From NCBI GenBank assembly GCA_029262935.1, contig JAJCYK010000329.1:1-6739 (forward strand): a stretch of DNA of 6,739 nucleotides, given 5' to 3'. The notes below the pieces were generated by a model. That model was not told where the DNA came from, searched no databases, and saw only the letters and a list, made by a program, of their open reading frames with translations. The DNA is from Cytophagales bacterium (GTDB lineage: Bacteria; Bacteroidota; Bacteroidia; Cytophagales; Cyclobacteriaceae). This document shows, in pieces, positions 1 through 6,739 of this stretch (position 1 is its first letter; the number at the start of each line of letters is the position of its first letter). Both the position numbers and the translations under genes were made by a program.

Positions 1-2139
1 CCATCCTGAATATCTTTTGCCGTCCCGTTGTACGAGCAGGTCTACGCCTTGAGACCTACTGGTTCCGGCCACAAATTGCTCTGAAGGCAGTACGTCAGTG
101 GAAAAATACCTGCCAAGGGGTACAAAATCTACTAGGCCCTCTAAGCTTTTGTGATATCCTTCTATATCAATAGTCCAGGGCCCGTTTTTATAAAGAAACC
201 CGCCTACCCAATGTTCAGATTCCTTCACCAAGATAGGGCTTGAGGCATCAGCTAAGAGCCAAAAATCCGGTAACCCGTTGTTAATATCACTATTTATGAT
301 GCGGTTAGTAATCTGATGGTATCGACCCCAAGCCCCCTTAAAGGTCAATTTTGGAGAGATCTTATACTGTAATCCCGCTCTAGGATCCCATAAACTGCCT
401 TGCAATAGATCAAAATAGAGATGCCGTAAGCCAAAGCTTAAAGACAACTTATGGAAAGGCTTCCAGTAATGCTGCCAATAGGTGGACAATAACCCACCTT
501 CTTGATTAATTTCATCACCATCGGGATTGGCATCGCTGGTAAGGATGGTGGATAATCCTTCTATCGAGCTACCGAATTGCATGGAGTAGTTGGGATGTGT
601 TTGCCACTCCATATCAAAACCTAGCGTGGCAGAAGTCACGTCATTGAATATATTTTGCACTTGTACGACCTGTTGCGTATTTACTCCATCATCGTAAAAG
701 AACTCGCTATTGTAAGCGGTCTGGTGGTCATAATCAGACCCCGAAATACGCACCTGCGAATACCATTTGTTATTCCACTGCCGGGCCCAGCGCAAACTGG
801 TACCAACATTTCCCCACTCCGCAGTGTCGTTTATTAACACATTCACAAACTCTACTTGTTTCTCTGCGGCTAAGGTTAAATTATCTCTGCCTTGATAGAG
901 GCTCAAGCTTATTACATCCCGGGTGGTGGGTCGAAAAGAAAGCTTAACATTATAGTCATAAAAGTAGAAAGTAGGTTCTAGCTCGCTGGTACTGAACAAA
1001 CGCTTTTGAGGGCTGTTGTTTTCATCATTACGCACCGTTTCTACCAAATTCTTATACAATCGGCTCTGAATTACATCTGTAAATGCCCTACGAGCTGCTA
1101 CTAATAACGACCACTTTTTACCGATAGGGGTTTCCAATGAGGCATTTAGGCTTATCAGGCTGGTATTTATGCCTACTCTTAAGCCTTGACTGTCGCCTGA
1201 TTTTCCCGTTATATCCAAAACACTACTGGTACGCCCACCGTATCGGGCGTCGAATCCACTTTTATACAGTTGAATATCTTTTATTGCTTGATGATTAAAT
1301 GCACTAAACACTCCAAAGAAGTGATCCAACTGAAAAACTGAGAAGCCATCAAACAAAATCAAATTTTGATCAGGTGTACTGCCACGCACTACCAAACCAG
1401 AGGAGGTTTCGTTGGTAGCACTAATTCCCGGCAACAATTGTAAGGACCGAAGAATGTCTACTTCTCCCATGGTTGGCAAGCCCGTTAATAAGCGCGGATT
1501 GAAAGTGACATGCCCGGCATCTTCTTTGACTTGCAAAGGCTCTAGATCAGTAGTCACTAGTAATTCAGGAAGCAATTCATCCTTACTTTGCAGCTTTAAA
1601 GTTGTTATGCTAATAGCTTGTTTTACAGTTAATAGCCTTGGATTAAATCCCAAATATGAAATCAGTATATGCGCGGTATCTGGTAGTCGTTGCAGAAAAA
1701 AATGACCGTCAACGTTAGTAGTAGTTCCCCGCTTTGCGCCCGGGATGTACAAGGTGGCAAAGGGCAAAGGCTCTCCACTTAAACTGTCGATGACCCGTCC
1801 TGACCAATCGAATATTTCAGGGCTTGTAGCTGAGTACACTTTGGGGCTTATAACTATTCCAGAGGGTTGGGCTAGGTAAGTAAAACCACGAGTCTCTAAG
1901 AGTTGGTGCAGTACTTTTGATAGTCTCGTGTTTTTGGCTTTTATGTCAACCCTGATCTCACTCAGAGCCGCTACATTATAGGCAAAAGAGATATCGTAGT
2001 TTTCACCAAGGTATTCCAGTATTTCTGCTAGTGATGTGTCTTTGAAGTTTATACTAACAGGAATATCTTCCTTATCTGATTGACAAATAAGGGGTGTGGT
2101 GCCGAGGAGCAAGATTAATAGCAGAGGTAGTATCCTCAT
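1..2139 (-). CDS. TonB-dependent outer-membrane receptor, signal-transducing type with STN domain (partial, C-terminus beyond left edge)
   Basis: The frame is open for 713 codons to the window edge. It encodes a gated outer-membrane beta-barrel that imports a ligand using TonB energy and probably signals through its N-terminus. A signal peptide covers about residues 1-25 (MRILPLLLILLLG, then a short polar stretch). An STN signalling domain follows at about 27-98. A carboxypeptidase-like regulatory beta-sandwich spans about 112-190 (GRVIDSLSGEPLPFATLYIP). The plug spans about 205-318, with LPTMGEVDILRSLQLLPGI, VVRGSTPDQNLILFDG and ARYGGRTSSVLDI. Barrel strands fill the rest. The last visible residues (GTSRSQGVDLLVQRDGKRYSGW) resemble the late-barrel segment of this family, so I infer roughly 100-200 residues are missing. 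The ATG at 2139 overlaps the anti-sigma stop as ATGA and has no Shine-Dalgarno of its own, suggesting translational coupling. I do not see a SusC-type receptor. The substrate is unknown. Confidence 0.93.
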   Translation of the reverse strand, partial: MRILPLLLILLLGTTPLICQSDKEDIPVSINFKDTSLAEILEYLGENYDISFAYNVAALSEIRVDIKAKNTRLSKVLHQLLETRGFTYLAQPSGIVISPKVYSATSPEIFDWSGRVIDSLSGEPLPFATLYIPGAKRGTTTNVDGHFFLQRLPDTAHILISYLGFNPRLLTVKQAISITTLKLQSKDELLPELLVTTDLEPLQVKEDAGHVTFNPRLLTGLPTMGEVDILRSLQLLPGISATNETSSGLVVRGSTPDQNLILFDGFSVFQLDHFFGVFSAFNHQAIKDIQLYKSGFDARYGGRTSSVLDITGKSGDSQGLRVGINTSLISLNASLETPIGKKWSLLVAARRAFTDVIQSRLYKNLVETVRNDENNSPQKRLFSTSELEPTFYFYDYNVKLSFRPTTRDVISLSLYQGRDNLTLAAEKQVEFVNVLINDTAEWGNVGTSLRWARQWNNKWYSQVRISGSDYDHQTAYNSEFFYDDGVNTQQVVQVQNIFNDVTSATLGFDMEWQTHPNYSMQFGSSIEGLSTILTSDANPDGDEINQEGGLLSTYWQHYWKPFHKLSLSFGLRHLYFDLLQGSLWDPRAGLQYKISPKLTFKGAWGRYHQITNRIINSDINNGLPDFWLLADASSPILVKESEHWVGGFLYKNGPWTIDIEGYHKSLEGLVDFVPLGRYFSTDVLPSEQFVAGTSRSQGVDLLVQRDGKRYSGW

Positions 2140-3107
2140 TCAACTAGTACCGTATCCCCTTTCATCTGGTATGTCAAACCCATAGGATCCAAAACGGACT
2201 GCAATGCGGCGTCCTGATCTTTGCGGTTAAAAAATCCTGTATATATCATATTGTCAACTGATGTATCATAAATGATATGCAAATTTAGCTGCCTCTGTAA
2301 CTCTGAAATCACCTCAGACATGGGAGCATCCTTAAAGTAAAACTCTCCTTGTTGCCAGCCCAAAATATGGTTTTCATCTAATGAGTTGTCCACCATGAGA
2401 CTTTCTTCTGCCAAAGTAGTCACCATACCTGCGGTAAGTACCACTGGCGGTTGACCTGGAATGCTTACTTGTACTTTCCCGGTGGCGCAAGCTACCTCAA
2501 ACTTGTCATTACGACTGTAGACATTAAAGGAAGTCCCTAACACTTTTACTTGCCCATAATCACTTTGAACGATAAATGAGGATCCGGATTTAACCTCAAA
2601 AAATGCCTCTCCTTGTAAGGTTACTAAACGCTCTTTTTTAAAGCCCTGAGACTGATAAGTTATTTTGGAATCTGCATTTAGTAAAATTGAAGAATGGTCC
2701 GGAAGCTCGTGGCTGAGGGTATTTCCCTGGGGGTTGTATATCTCCTGTGGTTTACTGCTATAAAAAAACCATACGCAAACTAGGATCAACAGGCTAGCAG
2801 CAACACCGGCAACCCATGGTTTTCTCCATATAGGAATAACCGGCACGGATTCTATAGGTCTTTCACTTAGTGCGTCTGTTGATTTGGCAGCCAACCTTGT
2901 TTGTAAAGACTGCCAAGCTTCGGCCTTACTAAGCTTTGGTTCGGGAATGGCCCATCCTTCAGCATGTTTTGCCAGCTGTTCCATGCGCTCCAGCTGTTCA
3001 GAGTTTCCAGAACTTTGTTTATACTGATCCCATTCAGTCTGAGAGAGATCCCCCTCCAGCCATTGCTTTAATTTCTCATCGATATGTCCACTAGATTCAT
3101 TCATCAT
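2136..3107 (-). CDS. FecR-family anti-sigma factor (transmembrane regulator of ECF sigma)
   Basis: This is a single-pass inner-membrane regulator of 323 residues, a typical length for Bacteroidota FecR proteins. The cytoplasmic N-terminus (about 1-95) is charged and Trp-containing and should bind the sigma factor. A transmembrane helix lies at about 99-117 (VAGVAASLLILVCVWFFY). The periplasmic FecR domain (about 126-217) shows the hallmark elements LPDHSSILLNADSKITY, LQGEAFFEV and VKVLGTSFNV. The C-terminal domain (about 250-323, GEFYFKDAPMSEVISELQ onward) is DUF4974-like and should be the receptor-contacting, STN-like part. The gene begins 33 bases after the sigma stop and its TGA overlaps the receptor ATG. 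Two adjacent ATGs (3107 and 3104) could each serve as start, and neither has a clear ribosome-binding site. G191-T192 is a candidate self-cleavage site. Family assignment is firm. The partners are inferred from gene order. Confidence 0.95.
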   Translation of the reverse strand: MMNESSGHIDEKLKQWLEGDLSQTEWDQYKQSSGNSEQLERMEQLAKHAEGWAIPEPKLSKAEAWQSLQTRLAAKSTDALSERPIESVPVIPIWRKPWVAGVAASLLILVCVWFFYSSKPQEIYNPQGNTLSHELPDHSSILLNADSKITYQSQGFKKERLVTLQGEAFFEVKSGSSFIVQSDYGQVKVLGTSFNVYSRNDKFEVACATGKVQVSIPGQPPVVLTAGMVTTLAEESLMVDNSLDENHILGWQQGEFYFKDAPMSEVISELQRQLNLHIIYDTSVDNMIYTGFFNRKDQDAALQSVLDPMGLTYQMKGDTVLVE

Positions 3108-3140
3108 TATCCGGGCTACAATTAATATACAACCTCATAG

Positions 3141-3650
3141 CTATAATCGATACTGTAATTTCTCATTTAATAGATCCAACGCTTTTTTTACTCTTTTCTG
3201 AACCCCTTTCACACTTATATCCAAAGCATTTGCAATCTCTTGGTATTTCATTTTGTCCACCCGGTTCATTAAGAAGGTTACCCTGACCTTTTCAGGCAAG
3301 CTGTTAAGTGCTTCCTGTAAACGTCCATCAAACTCTTTAAGTTCTAGTTGATATTGTGGTGAATTACTAAGCTCTGGCCCACCTTTTAATGTATCTATCT
3401 GAAAGTTTAATACTACCTTTTGATGCTTGAAATGATTTAAGGCCAGATTGTTGGCAATCGTATATAAGTAACTTTTGACGGTGGCTGATTTTACCTCCGA
3501 CAGCCGCTCCCACAACTTTATAAAAGTTTCTTGAGCCAGATCTTCCGCCAAATCCATATCACCAGTCTTATAGTAAATAAAATTCCTGATAGCAGGATAG
3601 TGCGTGTCGAAGGTAAGCTTAAAAGTGTTTTCGTCTAGCGACTCTGACAA
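3141..3650 (-). CDS. ECF RNA polymerase sigma factor, FecI-like, TTG start
   Basis: A 169-residue sigma-70 family ECF factor that should direct RNA polymerase to promoters of the receptor regulon. Region 2 lies at about residues 12-77, with DLAEDLAQETFIKLWERL (33-50) for core binding and SYLYTIANNLALNHFKH (60-76) for -10 recognition. Region 4 lies at about 112-166, with LNSLPEKVRVTFLMNR followed by a helix-turn-helix at about 134-158 (KYQEIANALDISVKGVQKRV). A short linker of about 35 residues replaces region 3, as expected for ECF factors. The start is the TTG at 3650. The frame has a TAA at 3668-3666 just upstream, and the first internal ATG is codon 32, inside region 2, so it cannot give a complete protein. 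The gene leads the cassette, with the cognate anti-sigma 33 bases downstream. No extra C-terminal domain is present. Confidence 0.94.
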   Translation of the reverse strand: MSESLDENTFKLTFDTHYPAIRNFIYYKTGDMDLAEDLAQETFIKLWERLSEVKSATVKSYLYTIANNLALNHFKHQKVVLNFQIDTLKGGPELSNSPQYQLELKEFDGRLQEALNSLPEKVRVTFLMNRVDKMKYQEIANALDISVKGVQKRVKKALDLLNEKLQYRL

Positions 3651-3665
3651 CGGTCTGGGCTTTGG

Positions 3666-3701
3666 TTAAAGCAAATTAAGAAGAATTACTAGAAAATTCA
3701 T
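3666..3701 (-). other. In-frame 11-codon mini-ORF upstream of the sigma gene
   Basis: ATG at 3701 opens MNFLVILLNLL, which ends at a TAA (3668-3666). It lies in the same frame as the sigma factor and finishes 15 bases before its TTG start. The peptide is almost wholly hydrophobic. It could be a chance ORF, a leader that couples translation to the sigma gene, or the relic of a longer N-terminus cut by a stop codon. No Shine-Dalgarno precedes it. I do not claim it is expressed. Confidence 0.2.
3672..3679 (-). promoter_or_regulatory. Possible -7 element of the sigma-factor promoter
   Basis: On the minus strand these bases read TTAATTTG, seven of eight matches to the Bacteroidota housekeeping -7 consensus TAnnTTTG. 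The box sits 21 bases upstream of the TTG start, so a transcript would have a very short leader. A TTG at the usual -33 spacing is missing; the nearest one upstream is about 27 bases away. The match could be chance in AT-rich DNA. Confidence 0.22.
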
Positions 3702-3778
3702 GATAGCAACGAGCAAGTCCACCAAAATGACCAGGATTAACTTTTTTTATTGAGCTGTTTTGGGGAACTTCAATACAA

Positions 3779-6739
3779 ATGGTATTAAAAAACTTCCATA
3801 AAGAGGTAGCCCGCTGGTTTGAGACTAATCTTGGATCTCCGACTTTTATTCAGACCGAGGCTTGGCCGGTCATTAAAGAAGGTCAGCACACCTTGATATC
3901 CGCACCTACTGGATCTGGTAAAACCTTGGCGGCATTTTTGGGAGTTATAGATGATTTGACAAAAGCCAGCCTTGCTGGCACTTTGAAAGATCAAACCTAT
4001 GTGGTTTATGTCTCTCCTCTCAAAGCTTTAAGTAATGACATTCACAAGAACCTGCAAGAGCCGCTACAAGGGATTCGGGCATTAATTGAGGAGTCAAATG
4101 AAGAAACCGTAGCTATCAGAGTGGCTTTACGCACGGGAGACACCACGACGTCTCAACGTACATCCATGTACAAGAAGCCGCCTCACATTCTAGTTACAAC
4201 CCCGGAAAGCCTTTATTTATTATTAACTAGTATTAATGGACGTAAATTACTTGGTACCGTAAATACCCTGATTGTTGACGAAATACATGCCATTTTAGAT
4301 AGCAAAAGAGGTTCCCATTTGTCACTTAGCATTGAAAGGCTCACGCGACTTTGTCCTCAACCCATTACTAGAGTGGGGCTGTCTGCTACCCAGAAACCCA
4401 TTGAAACCGTGGCTCAATTCTTGACCGGGGGAGCGCCCTGCAAGATCATTGATGCAGGGCATCAAAGGGAAATGGATATTAAAATAGAAGTGACCAACTC
4501 TCCATTAGAAGCCGTGATGAGCAACGAAGTGTGGACGGAAATTTATCAAAGGTTGGTGGAGCTGATTGAAACACATGAAACCACGTTGATTTTTGTGAAC
4601 ACCCGGCGCCTGGCGGAAAGAATGGCACACAATCTCACTGGTTTGTTAACCTCCAGTACGATAACCGCTCATCATGGAAGCATGTCCAAGGAGCAGCGAC
4701 TGGATGCCGAACAACAACTAAAAGCAGGTACACTGGGTGCATTGGTGGCCACGGCTTCTATGGAATTGGGTATTGATATTGGTACGGTAGATTTGGTTTG
4801 TCAAATTGGGTCACCACGTACTATTGCCAATTTCTTACAACGGGTGGGTCGTTCCGGACATAGTATTCAAGGAACACCCAAAGGGCGATTGTTCCCCCTG
4901 TCGCGGGATGAATTGGTTGAAGGTGCCGCACTTATGCAGGCCATATCCCAGGGAGAATTAGATACTTTAGAGATTCCGAATCAGCCACTTGACGTACTAG
5001 CTCAACAAATTGTAGCAGAAGTAGCCAATCAAGACTACGACCAGGATGATCTTTACCATTTGGTTCAAAAAGCTTATCCTTATCGAAACTTAAGCCGGGC
5101 GGACTTCGACGAAATAGTGGAAATGCTGGCTCAAGGGTTTGCTCTGAGACAAGGACGCCGCAGCGCTTACTTGTTCCAGGATGTCGTGAACAATCAAGTA
5201 ACCGCCCGCAAAGGCGCCCGGCTTACCGCGCTGATATCTGGGGGAGCCATCCCGGATAACTTCGATGTGGATGTTATCATGGAGCCCTCGGGAACCTTCA
5301 TAGGTACCCTAAATGAAGATTTTGCCTTAGAAAGTTTACCAGGTCATGTTTTTCAACTTGGCAACAACTCTTATCGGGTGTTGCGGTTGGAGACCGGAAA
5401 GATGAAAGTAGCAGACGCCCATGGACAGCCTCCTAATATTCCATTCTGGTTAGGTGAAGCTCCGGGACGTAGTTGGGAACTATCCCAGGCAGTTAGTCAA
5501 TTCCGACAAGACCTTTCTGAAAGATTGCCAGAGGTGATCGAATGGTCCTCCTCAGAAGAAAAAGTTGCCCCTTGGAAGGCTTCCGCCCTGGAATGGCTTA
5601 ATCAAGATTTAGGAATCTCAGAGTCAACGGGATTGCAAATAGTCGATTACTTAGGTGCAAGTCAGGCTGCTTTAGGGGTGATTCCTTCACATAAGAATAT
5701 CGTGCTGGAGCGCTTTTTCGATGAAGCTGGTGACCAACATTTAGTAGTTCATGCCCCTTTTGGAAGTCGGATCAATCAAGCTTGGGGTTTAGCACTTCGA
5801 AAGAAGTTCTGCCGTCGGTTTAATTTTGAATTGCAAGCGGCAGCGAATGAAGATGCTATCATTCTTTCCTTGGGAGCTACCCATAGCTTTCCTCTGGAAG
5901 AGGTATATCAATATTTAAATCCTAAAACACTAAGACAAGTGCTGGTGCAAGCTTTGCTGGATGCCCCGATGTTTGAAATCCGTTGGCGTTGGAATGCCAG
6001 CATTGCCTTAGCTATTTTACGCAGAAGAGCTGGTAAAAGAGTACCTCCTCAACTGCAACGGATGCAATCGGAGGATCTGGTGGCTTTGATCTTTCCGGAT
6101 CAACTTGCTTGTCTGGAAAACATTGCTGGAGAACGAGAGGTACCCGATCATCCTTTAGTAAGACAAACTATTGAGGACTGTTTGTTTGATGCTATGGATT
6201 TGGATCGACTAACCACCGTAATTACAGATATCAAAGAAGGTAAATTAGGACTTCATGCAGTAGACTTGAGGGAACCCAGCCCACTTGCTCATGAGATCAT
6301 TAGCAGTAAACCGTATACCTTCATCGACGACACCCCTTTTGAAGAACGAAGAACCTTGGCCATAACTCAGCGTCGTTGGATAGACCCCGCAGAGGCCAAG
6401 GAGCTAGGAAAACTCGACCCGCTGGCCATTGAGCGTGTCCGTCAGGAAGCCTGGGTTCAAGCTGATACTTTACATGAACTGCATGATGGGCTCGTGTTAT
6501 CCGGTTTTATTTTAAAAAGTGAAACGTTGCCTGAATGGCACCCTCTCATGGATCAATTGATTGGAGAAGGTAGAGCTTGTGAGCTGAAGTTAGGCAATCT
6601 TATCCTGTGGGTGGCTTTAGAACGCATTTGCCAGTTTAAAGCTATACATGGTGAGGCTATTCCATCTGGACTTCTGTTACCTGAAAAATTCCAATCCAAC
6701 CCTACCCGGGAAGCCGCACTTATCGAACTGATCAGGGGT
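3779..6739 (+). CDS. lhr: Lhr-type DEAD/DEAH-box ATP-dependent helicase, long form (partial, C-terminus beyond right edge)
   Basis: The frame is open for 987 codons with no stop. It encodes a superfamily 2 enzyme of the Lhr (large helicase-related) family, an ATP-driven 3'-5' single-strand translocase and helicase linked to DNA repair. Helicase motifs are intact: Walker A APTGSGKT (42-49), DEIH (167-170), SAT (202-204), FVNTRR (272-277), the HHGS segment (298-301), ATASMELGIDIG (324-335) and QRVGRSGH (354-361). A winged-helix region starts near 401. The Lhr core domain follows, with SGGAIPDNF (487-495), LNEDFALESLPG and PFWLGEAPGRS (555-565). From about 861 the sequence enters the C-terminal extension of long Lhr proteins (LDPLAIERVRQEAW, then LHELHDGL). 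Long-form Lhr usually runs about 1400-1500 residues, so 400-500 are probably missing. ATG 3779 is the first ATG after an in-frame TGA at 3728-3730. A GGGGA at 3762-3766, about 12 bases upstream, is a weak ribosome-binding candidate. Confidence 0.93.
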   Translation, partial: MVLKNFHKEVARWFETNLGSPTFIQTEAWPVIKEGQHTLISAPTGSGKTLAAFLGVIDDLTKASLAGTLKDQTYVVYVSPLKALSNDIHKNLQEPLQGIRALIEESNEETVAIRVALRTGDTTTSQRTSMYKKPPHILVTTPESLYLLLTSINGRKLLGTVNTLIVDEIHAILDSKRGSHLSLSIERLTRLCPQPITRVGLSATQKPIETVAQFLTGGAPCKIIDAGHQREMDIKIEVTNSPLEAVMSNEVWTEIYQRLVELIETHETTLIFVNTRRLAERMAHNLTGLLTSSTITAHHGSMSKEQRLDAEQQLKAGTLGALVATASMELGIDIGTVDLVCQIGSPRTIANFLQRVGRSGHSIQGTPKGRLFPLSRDELVEGAALMQAISQGELDTLEIPNQPLDVLAQQIVAEVANQDYDQDDLYHLVQKAYPYRNLSRADFDEIVEMLAQGFALRQGRRSAYLFQDVVNNQVTARKGARLTALISGGAIPDNFDVDVIMEPSGTFIGTLNEDFALESLPGHVFQLGNNSYRVLRLETGKMKVADAHGQPPNIPFWLGEAPGRSWELSQAVSQFRQDLSERLPEVIEWSSSEEKVAPWKASALEWLNQDLGISESTGLQIVDYLGASQAALGVIPSHKNIVLERFFDEAGDQHLVVHAPFGSRINQAWGLALRKKFCRRFNFELQAAANEDAIILSLGATHSFPLEEVYQYLNPKTLRQVLVQALLDAPMFEIRWRWNASIALAILRRRAGKRVPPQLQRMQSEDLVALIFPDQLACLENIAGEREVPDHPLVRQTIEDCLFDAMDLDRLTTVITDIKEGKLGLHAVDLREPSPLAHEIISSKPYTFIDDTPFEERRTLAITQRRWIDPAEAKELGKLDPLAIERVRQEAWVQADTLHELHDGLVLSGFILKSETLPEWHPLMDQLIGEGRACELKLGNLILWVALERICQFKAIHGEAIPSGLLLPEKFQSNPTREAALIELIRG

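Larger units (their letters stand above)
3651..3778. other. Divergent intergenic region between sigma factor and lhr
   Basis: This 128-base AT-rich gap must hold promoters for both divergent units. It contains an 11-codon mini-ORF on the minus strand, a near-match to the Bacteroidota -7 element upstream of the sigma gene, and a run of seven T at 3742-3748. No hairpin terminator is evident, and none is expected between divergent genes. I found no clear operator or long inverted repeat by eye. Confidence 0.7.

Noticed and set aside
655..837. A 60-codon open frame on the plus strand
   Set aside because: It lies antisense within the receptor barrel. Its translation has no family features, while the minus-strand frame is continuous and well recognised.
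1412..1705. A 97-codon open frame on the plus strand
   Set aside because: It is antisense to the receptor plug and beta-sandwich, whose motifs are clear on the minus strand. It is low-complexity and Ser-rich, typical of a shadow frame.
2065..2100. Possible lipobox (PLIC) at the end of the receptor signal sequence
   Set aside because: The residue before Cys is Ile, not Gly, Ala or Ser, and TonB-dependent receptors are barrels rather than lipoproteins. Signal peptidase I processing is more likely.
2264..2277. Short inverted repeat TATCATAAATGATA
   Set aside because: It falls inside the anti-sigma coding region, has only 6-base arms, and is easily produced by chance in AT-rich codons.
3750..3781. 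TTG (3750-3752) plus TACAAATG (3774-3781) as a promoter for lhr
   Set aside because: The second element contains the start codon itself, so transcription would begin inside the gene. It also matches the -7 consensus at only six of eight positions.
3785..3994. A 69-codon open frame on the minus strand
   Set aside because: It is antisense to the helicase N-terminus, including the Walker A codons, and shows no recognisable domain.
3779..6739. Helicase as part of a defence or mobile system
   Set aside because: All motifs fit a standard Lhr helicase. No nuclease, methyltransferase, integrase or repeat is next to it, and its base composition matches its neighbours by eye.

Overview
The window looks like Bacteroidota chromosome. 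Three things point there: an ECF sigma factor, a FecR-type anti-sigma factor and an outer-membrane TonB-dependent receptor lie in that order. The receptor carries an STN domain and a carboxypeptidase-like beta-sandwich ahead of its plug. The genes also lack strong Shine-Dalgarno sequences. Base composition is mid-range and looks even across the window. I cannot place the organism below phylum; a cytophagal or saprospiral lineage is a guess.

Layout: two transcription units diverge from a 128-base gap (3651-3778). Leftward on the minus strand is a three-gene cell-surface-signalling cassette: the sigma factor (3650-3141), the anti-sigma factor (3107-2136) and the TonB-dependent receptor (2139 to the left edge, with its C-terminus cut off). 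Sigma and anti-sigma are 33 bases apart. Anti-sigma and receptor overlap by four bases (ATGA). Rightward on the plus strand is one very long frame for an Lhr-type superfamily 2 helicase (3779 to the right edge, 987 codons visible, no stop). I translated both edge-truncated frames by hand and found no stop or frameshift inside the window.

How the genes should work together: by analogy with Fec/Fox systems, the receptor binds a ligand at the outer membrane. Its periplasmic STN domain contacts the C-terminal periplasmic domain of the membrane-anchored anti-sigma factor. The sigma factor is then released or activated and transcribes its targets, probably including this receptor operon. The ligand cannot be read from the sequence. 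The receptor is not an obvious SusC, and no SusD gene is in view. The helicase is a housekeeping-type nucleic-acid repair enzyme with no evident functional link to the cassette.

Nothing in the window amounts to a clearly undescribed system. The points most worth a second look are the TTG start of the sigma gene behind an in-frame 11-codon hydrophobic mini-ORF, a Gly-Thr self-cleavage candidate in the anti-sigma factor, and the visible kinship between the anti-sigma C-terminus and the receptor STN domain.
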